From Apibacter mensalis (GTDB lineage: Bacteria; Bacteroidota; Bacteroidia; Flavobacteriales; Weeksellaceae): a DNA stretch of 64,000 bases. The notes beneath the pieces were generated by a model. That model saw only the letters and a program-made list of their open reading frames with translations. It was not told where the DNA came from and searched no databases. Made by a program: the position numbers and the translations under genes. Below, in pieces: positions 1 through 8,800 of the stretch; positions within the stretch are counted from its first letter, which is position 1; every line of letters begins with the position of its first letter. The stretch covers positions 62,001 through 126,000 of the forward strand of contig NZ_LIVM01000004.1 of the NCBI RefSeq assembly GCF_001418685.1, given 5' to 3'.

Positions 1-228
1 ATAGGCAATATGTGCATTTTTATATTTTATAAGATTATGTATATATTCAGCTATATAAAATACAAAGAAAAATATCCAAAACATTTCAAGTTGTTGTCTT
101 AAATGTATTCTCTCGTGGTTAATTAATATTTTATTTCTTTTTAAATGTTTATATCGTATAAAAATAAATGGGAATATAGTTATTCCTTGAAAATCGCCAT
201 AAAATATAAGTGGGAAATATATTATCAT
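1..228 (-). CDS. Partial HExxH-containing small membrane protein (C-terminus beyond window)
   Basis: Reading leftward from an ATG at 228, 76 codons stay open to the window edge. The protein starts MIIYFPLIFYGDFQGITIF and carries NHERIHLRQQLEM, which holds an HExxH zinc-metalloprotease-like signature (HERIH), followed by a hydrophobic segment and IAEYIHNLIKYKN. I recall this layout from short conserved hypothetical proteins of Flavobacteriia, but cannot assign a function. The start overlaps the stop of the upstream reading frame by ATGA, which suggests translational coupling. The HExxH could be structural rather than catalytic. Confidence 0.6.
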   Translation of the reverse strand, partial: MIIYFPLIFYGDFQGITIFPFIFIRYKHLKRNKILINHERIHLRQQLEMFWIFFFVFYIAEYIHNLIKYKNAHIAY

Positions 229-410
229 TTGTTATCTGTTATTTTCCAATTTTCATCTAAAGAATTGGCTGTCTCTTTATCAACTTTTATGCAAAATAAA
301 TTATAGGAATATATTATCTTACTATAATTAACATTGATTAATACTCCAGGGTTATTATTCCAACTAATACAGTCTATATAATATCTAAAATTATTATTTA
401 TTAGTATCTT
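225..410 (-). pseudogene. C-terminal ORF fragment without a start codon, coupled to the HExxH gene
   Basis: A minus-strand frame stays open for 61 codons and ends at TGA 225-227, overlapping the ATG of the next gene. The tail reads GVLINVNYSKIIYSYNLFCI and then KVDKETANSLDENWKITDNK. It has no ATG, GTG or TTG that gives a normal-looking gene, and an in-frame TAA sits at 411-413. The coding-like composition and the ATGA junction suggest a formerly longer gene that lost its 5' part by frameshift, or an unusual start. The family is not recognised. Confidence 0.3.
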
Positions 411-845
411 TTAAATTAGAATTGATTCATAATATTTGAGAAAAATTAATCAGAGTACCAGGTGTTGTAAAAAGAGTAATTATTTTTTACAAATTTAAGT
501 AAGCAATATACAGCTTCTTTTAATATAATAAGTTGTCTCATTGACTGTTCTAATGTGGGATAAGATTATAAATTATCTTTACTTTATATTCCTTTCCCGT
601 AATAAATTTATACACTAATCTAAATTAAAGTAGATTACAAAATTATCATAAACTAATGAATTTATCAATTTATTTAAATATTTAATATTTTTATTATTAC
701 ATATAAATATTATTATTTATTTTTTTATATGTAATATTATTTTAATTTTATTTAAGAAAAAAAACATAATTAAAATAATTAAACACTGATATGTTAAATA
801 ATTAAATAATTGAATTTCTAACAAATTTTGTACCTTTACTTTGTT
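411..845. other. AT-rich intergenic stretch
   Basis: About 435 bases of very AT-rich sequence separate the minus-strand fragment from mfd. I see no convincing reading frame or RNA gene. The last bases (828-845) hold TACCTTTACTTTG, a near match to the Bacteroidota -7 box TAnnTTTG, placed directly in front of the preferred mfd start. Confidence 0.4.
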
Positions 846-3800
846 TTGAATACAAATTCTATTATACACTCAATTTTTCCGATTTTAAAAAAGAGTATTT
901 TAAATTCGGAAGTAAACATATTTTTAGAAGAAAAAAATAACATAAAATTATCTGTGTTAGGTGCTGCAGGATCCTATATAAATATTTACAGCAGTTATTT
1001 ATATAGTTCTTTAAAAAGAACAGTATTAATACTCTTTTCGGATAAAGAAGAAGCAGCTTATGCTTTAAATGAGATTGAAGATATGTTTGGGAAAGATAAA
1101 GTTTTGTTTTATCCTACTTCGCATTTAATCCCCTATCAAATTGAGGAAGTGCAAAACGCAAATGTGGTCTTACGTACTGAAGTTATTAACAGTATGAACC
1201 GAACACAAAATCCTAAAATTATTATTACCTATGCAGACGCGTTGTTTGAAAAAGTAATTACTAAATCTGAGTTAAATTCAATTAGTTTAAAAATAAAAAT
1301 AGGCGAAAAAATAGATGCTGATTTTCTTAATGAAACGCTATTCAGCTTTCATTTTAAAAGAGCCGATATGGTAACTCAGCCCGGCGAATTTTCGCTAAGA
1401 GGTGGAATTTTAGATGTATTTTCTTATTCTGATGAAATGCCCTATCGTGTAGGTTTTTTTGGTAATGAAATAGAAACTATCCGCAAATTTAATATTGAGA
1501 CTCAATTATCTGTGGAGAAAGTTGATGAGTTTATGGTAGTTCCCAATATTGATAATTCATATAATGAAACTTTTAAAGTTTCATTTTTAGATTATTTGCC
1601 TCCTGATACGATATTTATAAGTAAAGATTTATCCATATCCATAGCTAGAATTGAAAATAAATTTTCTAAAGCAGAAGAAGTCTATACTTCCCTAAAACAA
1701 AATATAAAACGTAGTGAGCCAAAGGAATTGTATTTACAACCCCATGAGCTTATTTCAAAAGTAAAAGATAATTCTTTCATCGAATTTTCTTCGATACCTT
1801 ATTTTACTGAATACAAATCGGTACGATTGGATCAAACGGAACAACCTAGCTTTCATAAGCAATTTGAATTTTTAGGACAAGATTTGTTAGAGAAAGAAAA
1901 GCAACATTACCAAACTTATATAGCTTTTCAGTCAGAAAAACAGGAAACTAGGTTGCAAGATATTTTTTCAGAAATAGAAAAAGAAATTCCCTTTACGGGA
2001 TTTCATGCAAATGTAAGTAAAGGATTTATTGATCATAATGCTAAATTTCTTATATATACGGATCATCAAATTTTCGAAAGATATCATCGTTATAATTTAC
2101 GAAACTCATTTTCAAAGTCGGAATCTTTGACATTAAAAGAGCTCACGGACTTGAAAGTGGGGGATTTTGTAACCCATATCGATCATGGGATTGGTAAATT
2201 TATGGGGTTGGTGAAAATTAAAAATGATGATAAGTTACAAGAAACGATTAAGTTAGTTTATAAAAATAATGATATTTTGTATGTAAATATTCATTCTTTA
2301 CATAAAATTTCTAAATTTTCAGGAAAAGAAGGGGGAGAGATTACTCTTAACCAATTAGGTTCGGCAGCATGGAAAAACCTTAAGAATAAAGCAAAAAGAA
2401 AGGTTAAAGAAGTTGCTTTTGATCTTATAAAATTATATGCCGATAGAAAAACCAAGCCGGGATTTGCATTTTCACCAGATGGATATTTACAAAATGAGTT
2501 GGAAGCCTCATTTATGTATGAAGATACCCCTGATCAGGAAAAAGCCACTCAAGATGTAAAAAATGATATGGAAAAACCTATTGCTATGGATAGGCTCATA
2601 TGTGGAGATGTAGGATTTGGTAAAACGGAAATTGCCATAAGAGCTGCGTTTAAAGCAGCAACTGACGGAAAACAAAGCGCCGTTATGGTTCCGACAACTA
2701 TATTGGCTCTACAACATTATAAAACTTTTGTATCCAGATTAAAAGATTTTCCTGTACGTATTGAATATTTAAATCGGTTTAAAACGGCAGGACAAAAAAA
2801 AGAAATAATTAAGTCTCTTGCAGAAGGAAAAATAGATATTATTATAGGGACCCATCAGCTAATTGGTAAAGATGTAGTTTTTAAAGATTTGGGTTTATTA
2901 ATTATTGACGAAGAACATAAATTCGGAGTTTCCGTAAAAGACAAATTAAAGACATTAAAAACTACGGTGGATACATTAACATTAACGGCTACACCTATAC
3001 CTAGAACGTTACAATTTTCTTTGATGGCGGCTCGTGATATGTCTGTAATTAAGACGCCACCCCCCAATAGACAACCGGTTCACACTCAACTTATCGGTTT
3101 TAATGAAGAACAAATACGAGATGCAGTAATTTATGAATTAAATAGAGAAGGACAAATATTATTCATTAATAATAGAATTGAAAATTTGGATGTACTGGCC
3201 GGAATAATCAAACGTTTGGTACCCATGGCCCGAATTGCAATTGGACATGGTCAAATGGAGGGAAAGAAGCTTGAAAAAATTATGATTGACTTTATGGAGG
3301 GTAATTACGATGTATTAATTTCAACGACAATTATAGAATCAGGGTTAGATGTCCCTAATGCAAATACTATTTTCATTAACGATGCTCAAAGATTCGGTTT
3401 AGCAGATTTACATCAAATGAGGGGAAGGGTAGGAAGATCCAACCGAAAAGCTTTTTGTTATCTTATTACTCCGCCTTTAGATGTTATAACTTCTGAAGCC
3501 AGAAAGCGTTTACAAGCTATTGAACAATTTTCTGATCTAGGTTCCGGATTTAATATAGCGATGAAAGATTTGGAGATACGCGGAGCCGGAGATTTATTAG
3601 GTGCTGAGCAAAGTGGTTTTTTTGCAGAAATAGGTTTCGAGGCTTATCAGCAAATATTAAATGAGGCTATAGAAGAATTGAAAGAAGATGAATTTTCAGA
3701 TTTATTTGTTGAAGAAAAGGAGAAAAAAGAATTTATTTCAGATATTCAAATTGATACTGATTTCGAATTATTAATACCTGATCACTATGTAAATAAGGTA

Positions 3801-4211
3801 GAAGAAAGATTTTCACTTTATCAAAAATTATCTGAGATTGATAATGAGCAGGAGCTAATAAATTTTAAAAATGAGCTTATCGATCGCTTTGGAAAATTGC
3901 CTAATCAAACTCAAGGTTTATTAAAAAGTGTAAAATTAAAGTGGATTTCAAAATATATTGGATTTGAAAAATTATTGGTTAAAAATAATGTATTATTGGC
4001 TTATTTTCCTGTCAAGGCTCAATCTAAATATTATCAATCAGATATTTTCAAGAAAGTTCTTGAATATTTACAAAATAATCCGTTTGAAGCTACTTTAAAA
4101 CAAAAAAAAATAAATGATAATTTACAACTTTACTTAAGAAAAGAGAATGTATCGAAAATAGATGATTTGGTAAATTTTTTGGAAAGAATAAACGCTTTTA
4201 TTAATCAATAA
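846..4211 (+). CDS. mfd: Transcription-repair coupling factor Mfd
   Basis: Mfd is a DNA translocase that removes RNA polymerase stalled at lesions and recruits UvrA. The protein (about 1121 aa, normal for the family) has an N-terminal UvrB-like region, the RNA-polymerase interaction domain (VGDFVTHIDHGIGKFMGL), then superfamily 2 helicase motifs: Walker A GDVGFGKTEIAIRAA, the DEEH box IIDEEHKFGV, SAT-like TLTATPIPRT, and motif VI QMRGRVGRSNRKAF, followed by the C-terminal TRCF domain. The frame is open from a TTG at 828, but the TTG at 846 is preferred because 828-845 looks like promoter (TACCTTTACTTTG). No ATG exists nearby, so the exact start is uncertain. The identity is firm. Confidence 0.96.
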   Translation: MNTNSIIHSIFPILKKSILNSEVNIFLEEKNNIKLSVLGAAGSYINIYSSYLYSSLKRTVLILFSDKEEAAYALNEIEDMFGKDKVLFYPTSHLIPYQIEEVQNANVVLRTEVINSMNRTQNPKIIITYADALFEKVITKSELNSISLKIKIGEKIDADFLNETLFSFHFKRADMVTQPGEFSLRGGILDVFSYSDEMPYRVGFFGNEIETIRKFNIETQLSVEKVDEFMVVPNIDNSYNETFKVSFLDYLPPDTIFISKDLSISIARIENKFSKAEEVYTSLKQNIKRSEPKELYLQPHELISKVKDNSFIEFSSIPYFTEYKSVRLDQTEQPSFHKQFEFLGQDLLEKEKQHYQTYIAFQSEKQETRLQDIFSEIEKEIPFTGFHANVSKGFIDHNAKFLIYTDHQIFERYHRYNLRNSFSKSESLTLKELTDLKVGDFVTHIDHGIGKFMGLVKIKNDDKLQETIKLVYKNNDILYVNIHSLHKISKFSGKEGGEITLNQLGSAAWKNLKNKAKRKVKEVAFDLIKLYADRKTKPGFAFSPDGYLQNELEASFMYEDTPDQEKATQDVKNDMEKPIAMDRLICGDVGFGKTEIAIRAAFKAATDGKQSAVMVPTTILALQHYKTFVSRLKDFPVRIEYLNRFKTAGQKKEIIKSLAEGKIDIIIGTHQLIGKDVVFKDLGLLIIDEEHKFGVSVKDKLKTLKTTVDTLTLTATPIPRTLQFSLMAARDMSVIKTPPPNRQPVHTQLIGFNEEQIRDAVIYELNREGQILFINNRIENLDVLAGIIKRLVPMARIAIGHGQMEGKKLEKIMIDFMEGNYDVLISTTIIESGLDVPNANTIFINDAQRFGLADLHQMRGRVGRSNRKAFCYLITPPLDVITSEARKRLQAIEQFSDLGSGFNIAMKDLEIRGAGDLLGAEQSGFFAEIGFEAYQQILNEAIEELKEDEFSDLFVEEKEKKEFISDIQIDTDFELLIPDHYVNKVEERFSLYQKLSEIDNEQELINFKNELIDRFGKLPNQTQGLLKSVKLKWISKYIGFEKLLVKNNVLLAYFPVKAQSKYYQSDIFKKVLEYLQNNPFEATLKQKKINDNLQLYLRKENVSKIDDLVNFLERINAFINQ

Positions 4212-4236
4212 CAATTAGACCATATCAAAAAAAATG

Positions 4237-4244
4237 TATCTTCG
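4237..4244 (+). promoter_or_regulatory. Candidate -7 box TATCTTCG
   Basis: TATCTTCG differs by one base from TAnnTTTG and lies 29 bases before the ATG of the membrane protein at 4274. No clear TTTG -33 element is seen. Confidence 0.4.
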
Positions 4245-4273
4245 CGTTTATTATATTTTATAAGTATTATTAC

Positions 4274-5659
4274 ATGAGTCAATCGCGTATATTCAGCATA
4301 TTTGATAAACTCATTATCCTATTATTATTTGTGGTCACCATTCCACTATTATATCTTTCTTTTTATAATGAACCTTCGGCTGATGATTATACATATGCTA
4401 TAAAATTATGTAAAAATTCTTTTTTTTATACACAATATTATGAATATATGCATTGGGGTAGCAGATACATTGCTACAGCCATTTTAATTGCAGATCCAAT
4501 CCATTGGGGCAGTTTCTTCGGGTATAGAATGATTTCTGCTTTAATGATCGTATTATTTATATGTGCTTCCTATTTTATGTTTTATCAGCAGGTGAAAAAC
4601 AAAATATTATCAATTAAACTTGCATCAGTACTGTCTTTTGTATATATATTTCAATTACCCGAAATTAATTCAGCCTTTTATTGGCTTTCCGGAGCAGCTA
4701 CCTATCATCTTAGTAACATTTTGTTTGTATTATATATAGGATTTTCTGCTAAGATTTCTAAGAAAAAAAAATTAGGGAACCTGATTCTATTTCTTCTGAT
4801 TTTCCTTATTGTAGGCTGTAATGAAATCTCCATGATTTATTTGCTTTTATACAATTTTTTATTGCTTACATATAATTTTAGTAAAACTAGGAATTTTTTT
4901 ACCCTATATTTTTATCTTTTTGTATGGACAGGACTTTTAACGATTTTTATACTAATTGCACCGGGAAATTATGAGCGTTCCCATTCTGTAATCAATCCCT
5001 ATTCATTTTCAGAGATTATATTCAGATCATTAAAAAAAACAATAGTAATAATTTTTAGATATTCATTCCTTTCATTTTTAATTATATTCTTGGCATTCTA
5101 TAATCTTAGAAAACCTTTACAAAAAATGAGATTTACATGGCTGTCTCTTCCTTATTATTTTTATACACCTCTATTTTTAATTGTAATATTTATAGGGTGC
5201 TTTCCTAGTATATACACCTTAGGAACTTATCCTCCTTTAAGAACGGTTAATGTAATATTTTTGATGATTTTGATATTATTAATGATTTTCTGTCACAAAT
5301 TAATAAATCGTTCATTTATAAATAAAATTCATCTGCCTCAGTTTTTAATAAATATTTCTTTGCTAATTCTAGTTTTAGGTTATACTTTTGCTATTAGAGA
5401 TAGTGAAGACTATGATTTTAGTAATAATATTTACTATTCATACGATGATATAGTTAGTGGTAAAGCAAAAAAATACAAAGAAGAAGTTCATAAAAGATAT
5501 GAGATTATTCAAAAATCTAAGGAAGATACAGTATATTTGTCTCCAATACAAACTAAACCACGAATCATATATCATTCCGATTTAAGTCATGATCCTAAAC
5601 ATTTTTATAATGCTTCCATGGCTGAATATTTTAATAAAAAAGCGATCATAATTAAATAA
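4274..5659 (+). CDS. Polytopic membrane protein, DUF6056/GT-C-like
   Basis: A 461-residue integral membrane protein with about ten hydrophobic segments. After the first membrane segment comes NEPSADDYTYAIKL, an acidic loop of the kind GT-C glycosyltransferases use to bind lipid-linked sugar donors, then MHWGSRYIATAIL. A short soluble C-terminal tail follows from about residue 380 (YYSYDDIVSGKAKKYKEEVH). It resembles DUF6056 membrane proteins; transfer of a sugar from a polyprenyl-phosphate carrier is inferred. The next gene is a dolichyl-phosphate-sugar synthase-like GT2 enzyme 21 bases downstream, which would make such a donor, so the two probably work together on surface glycans. Confidence 0.6.
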   Translation: MSQSRIFSIFDKLIILLLFVVTIPLLYLSFYNEPSADDYTYAIKLCKNSFFYTQYYEYMHWGSRYIATAILIADPIHWGSFFGYRMISALMIVLFICASYFMFYQQVKNKILSIKLASVLSFVYIFQLPEINSAFYWLSGAATYHLSNILFVLYIGFSAKISKKKKLGNLILFLLIFLIVGCNEISMIYLLLYNFLLLTYNFSKTRNFFTLYFYLFVWTGLLTIFILIAPGNYERSHSVINPYSFSEIIFRSLKKTIVIIFRYSFLSFLIIFLAFYNLRKPLQKMRFTWLSLPYYFYTPLFLIVIFIGCFPSIYTLGTYPPLRTVNVIFLMILILLMIFCHKLINRSFINKIHLPQFLINISLLILVLGYTFAIRDSEDYDFSNNIYYSYDDIVSGKAKKYKEEVHKRYEIIQKSKEDTVYLSPIQTKPRIIYHSDLSHDPKHFYNASMAEYFNKKAIIIK

Positions 5660-5680
5660 TTAATATATAATACATAAATC

Positions 5681-6415
5681 ATGAAAACTAATTGTGTAGT
5701 TGTTCCTTGTTATAATGAAGAATTCAGACTGCCCATTAAAGAATTTGAAAAAAGTCTTGCAGAAGAAAATAATCTTTCCTTTTGTTTTGTAAATGATGGC
5801 AGCACGGATCAAACATTAAAAATATTAAATGAATTAAATCAAAAGTTTCCTGATAAAGTTTTGGTAGTCGATAAAAAGCAAAATGCAGGAAAAGCAGCAG
5901 CAATTTTTACTGGGATCAATGAAGCTTTTAAGTGGAAAAATTTTGATATTTTAGGATATTTAGATGCCGACCTTGCCACATCAGTTGATGAATATTGTCG
6001 TATATGTTCATACATGAAGGGAAATATTATTTTTGTTTTTGGTTCCCGAGTTAGGAGAATCGGTTCACAAATAAAAAGAAAATTACATCGTCATTTAATT
6101 GGAAGAATTTTTGCTACTTTATCCAGCTCTATGTTGGATTTACCTGTATACGATACTCAATGTGGAGCAAAAGCATTCTCCAATGAAATAGCAAAAAAGA
6201 TTTTTACAGATCCATTTATATCCAATTGGAGTTTTGATATTGAAATTTTCTTTAAATTCATGAATATTGTTGGTAAAGAAAATGTAGAAAAAAGAGCAAA
6301 AGAAATTCCTTTAGAAGCATGGAGAGATGTAGGTGATTCTAAAGTAAAATTTTCTTATTCTTTAAAGCTTCCTTTTGAACTGGTAAGAATAAAAAGATAT
6401 TATAAGAAAAAATAA
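5681..6415 (+). CDS. GT2 glycosyltransferase, polyprenyl-phosphate sugar synthase type
   Basis: A soluble 244-residue family 2 glycosyltransferase. The N-terminal nucleotide-sugar fold shows VVVPCYNEEFRL, FVNDGSTDQT (first acidic motif), NAGKAAAIFTGI, and LGYLDADLAT (the DxD metal site). DTQCGAKAF and NWSFDIEIFF are typical of the dolichyl-phosphate glucose/mannose synthase (ALG5/DPM1-like) subgroup, which charges polyprenyl phosphate with a hexose at the membrane. It has no C-terminal membrane segments, unlike GtrB. It follows the GT-C-like membrane protein closely and probably supplies its donor. The sugar cannot be told from sequence. Confidence 0.8.
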   Translation: MKTNCVVVPCYNEEFRLPIKEFEKSLAEENNLSFCFVNDGSTDQTLKILNELNQKFPDKVLVVDKKQNAGKAAAIFTGINEAFKWKNFDILGYLDADLATSVDEYCRICSYMKGNIIFVFGSRVRRIGSQIKRKLHRHLIGRIFATLSSSMLDLPVYDTQCGAKAFSNEIAKKIFTDPFISNWSFDIEIFFKFMNIVGKENVEKRAKEIPLEAWRDVGDSKVKFSYSLKLPFELVRIKRYYKKK

Positions 6416-6452
6416 TTATTTTTATAGTATTAAGATTAATAATCTAAATATT

Positions 6453-7019
6453 ATGAATAAATACCTGATAGTAGGCTTAGGAAATATAGGAGAGAGATAC
6501 AGCAATACTCGGCATAATATAGGTTTTTTAATAGTAGAAAAATTAGTTCAAAAATTAGGTAGTACTTTTAAAGCACAAAATTTCGGTCAAGTTTGTGAAA
6601 CTTCATACAAAGGAAGAAAAATTTTTATACTAAAACCCGATACCTATATGAATTTAAGCGGTAATGCAGTTAAATATTGGATTACGAAAGAAAATATAAA
6701 CCTTGAGAATTGTCTTATTATCTGTGATGATTTAAGCCTGCCATTAGGTACAATTCGTATAAAATCTAAAGGGAGCAATGCGGGACATAATGGATTAAAA
6801 AGCATTGAAGAAAAGTTACTTACCCAACAATATCCACGTTTTCGTTTTGGAATTGGAAATAACTATTTAAAAGGTAAACAAGTTGAATACGTTTTAGGAG
6901 AATGGGATGAAGAAGAAAAGAAGGTCCTAAGTGAAAGAATCGATACCGGTTCAGAAGCAATACTGTCCTTTATTTTCTCAGGGTTAAATAATACTATGAA
7001 TCAATATAACGGTAAGTAA
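6453..7019 (+). CDS. pth: Peptidyl-tRNA hydrolase
   Basis: This enzyme frees tRNAs from prematurely released peptidyl-tRNA. The 188-residue length is normal for the family. Signature segments are YLIVGLGNIGERYSNTRHNIGF (active-site Asn in GLGN and His in RHNIG, given in the first 25 residues), LKPDTYMNLSG, the catalytic Asp region CDDLSLPLG, and the substrate clamp GSNAGHNGLKSIEEKL followed by RFRFGIG. The ATG is 37 bases after the glycosyltransferase stop, so it may be cotranscribed. No anomalies are seen. Confidence 0.96.
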   Translation: MNKYLIVGLGNIGERYSNTRHNIGFLIVEKLVQKLGSTFKAQNFGQVCETSYKGRKIFILKPDTYMNLSGNAVKYWITKENINLENCLIICDDLSLPLGTIRIKSKGSNAGHNGLKSIEEKLLTQQYPRFRFGIGNNYLKGKQVEYVLGEWDEEEKKVLSERIDTGSEAILSFIFSGLNNTMNQYNGK

Positions 7020-7159
7020 AATTCATATAATAGGTTGTTAAAATAATAATTATAACACTTGTATTTAGATCAAAATCAATACATACGTAATGTCAAATGA
7101 TAATTTAGATGTGTATTTTTATATATTAAAGACTTAAAAACGCCAAAAAAGTCAAAAGA

Positions 7160-8152
7160 TTATTTAATTTTTTCTGCAGATAAAATAGGGTACTTATCAA
7201 GAGTTTCAAATATATATTGCTTATCATTTTTCAAAGCAGAAATAAATTTCTGTAAAGAGTCAGCATATTGAGGTTTATCAAACATTCTGTCATGCATCAA
7301 GATTACTATTGAGTTGGGGTAATGTGTTCTACCACTTTTCAAAGTGTTTTTTACTTTTTTAATCATTTCAGAAGCACTTTCCACCGGAATATTACTATGA
7401 ACAAACCTCCATTCCAAATCCCATCCAAATATAGAATAACCTATAGAATCCAGCTTTTTGGCAACATCGAACGCCGATGACTCTCCTTTGATTTGATGAT
7501 TTACTGCCCAGGTGTTTCTGCCGGGAAGTCGAGCTAGCTTATGCTTAAGTTTTAATTTACTTTCAGCCGTTAGAAAATCTTGTAGAGCATTTTTAGCATT
7601 CTTATAAAATAAACTATACTTATTATTTGCATGAGTATCACTATGATTGCAAACTATAAATAAGGGGTTATCATTTAAAGAATCTACCAATTTTTCTCGT
7701 ACTAATCCCGTATTATGAACACCAATCATGAAAAAAGTAGCTCTTACGTTATACTTTTCTAATATATTTTTGCAGTTATAGGTACCCGGTAATTGTGGTC
7801 CGTCATCAAATGATAAATATATGTAATATTTATTCGATGAATCTTTTGCAATTCCTTTATCAGATTTTAATCCGAAAATTTTATTATGATCGTTACGTTC
7901 TTTAGTTGCACTATCATGTCTATGAGCATTTTTACTATCAGAATGATTAAGATTAATTAATGAATCTTTTTTAACCAGAAGATTACTATGTTTTTTTGAT
8001 TTGTTATGTGATATAACTGAATCTATATGAGAATTTGAATCTGAAATAGAAGTATTAAGCTTTTCAGATATATTATTTAATTTTTTTTTATCTTCTTTCT
8101 TACAACTAAGTAATCCTATAAATAAGATTACAATAAAACAATATAATTTCAT
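7160..8152 (-). CDS. Polysaccharide deacetylase (NodB domain) lipoprotein
   Basis: A 330-residue carbohydrate esterase family 4 protein. It begins with a lipoprotein signal (FIGLLSC, Cys at about 17), then a low-complexity Ser/Lys/His/Asp-rich linker to about residue 100. The NodB catalytic domain has motif 1 YLSFDDGP, motif 2 CNHSDTH (metal-binding His residues), motif 3 ARLPGRNTW, motif 4 GWDLEWRF and motif 5 VILMHDRM. It probably removes N-acetyl groups from peptidoglycan or another surface glycan, anchored in the cell envelope. It is convergent with pth and monocistronic by position. The substrate is unknown. Confidence 0.85.
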   Translation of the reverse strand: MKLYCFIVILFIGLLSCKKEDKKKLNNISEKLNTSISDSNSHIDSVISHNKSKKHSNLLVKKDSLINLNHSDSKNAHRHDSATKERNDHNKIFGLKSDKGIAKDSSNKYYIYLSFDDGPQLPGTYNCKNILEKYNVRATFFMIGVHNTGLVREKLVDSLNDNPLFIVCNHSDTHANNKYSLFYKNAKNALQDFLTAESKLKLKHKLARLPGRNTWAVNHQIKGESSAFDVAKKLDSIGYSIFGWDLEWRFVHSNIPVESASEMIKKVKNTLKSGRTHYPNSIVILMHDRMFDKPQYADSLQKFISALKNDKQYIFETLDKYPILSAEKIK

Positions 8153-8699
8153 ATGTATAGCTTAAAATTTCAAAAAAATTTTAAAAAAATATTCCCGTCA
8201 TAAATCATGCCATTTTTAATTAATAAGTAATTTATAGCCTTATTATTATAATATTTTTACTTATTTGATTCTGTCTTTTCTTTTGTATAAAAAATACCAG
8301 AATATGACCTAATTATACTAATGTGTAATTAAAAATTTTTCATTCATAAAAGGTTATAAAAAAATTTAAAAAAAACTGATATTGCATGTATTAACTTTAT
8401 ATAACTTAAAATAAAAATTATGTTTGAAAATATTCGGATAATTTTGAGTAATAACATGTAGTAAGTGTAATTAACTCATAAAAATATTGGTTAAATATAC
8501 ATACAATACAAAAAATATTCTCAAATTAATTTTAGAAATAAATTATAGTAAAAAATTCTATTACAAATATATATTTATTAGATTAGGGGGGGATTAATTT
8601 AGTACAAAATATTTCATAATTTAACTACCATTTTTGGAAATATCATTTTTATTTAGGTTAATTTAACTATTAAAAGTCTTTCATAATTAAATTAATATC
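8153..8699. other. AT-rich intergenic stretch between divergent genes
   Basis: About 550 bases without a credible reading frame or RNA gene. The only notable item is a run of seven G at 8586-8592, conspicuous in such AT-rich DNA. I see no protein remnant on either strand. Confidence 0.4.
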
Positions 8700-8707
8700 T
8701 AATTTTG
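8700..8707 (+). promoter_or_regulatory. -7 box TAATTTTG, probable dinB promoter
   Basis: TAATTTTG is an exact match to TAnnTTTG, about 93 bases before the GTG of dinB. No TTTG is visible at the usual distance upstream, so confidence is moderate. Confidence 0.45.
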
Positions 8708-8800
8708 TGGAGTAGAAAATTGAACAGTCAATCATATATCTATAATAAAGTTAATACAAAATTATATTTTTAAAGAGACACCTTTCGTAATTATATCATT

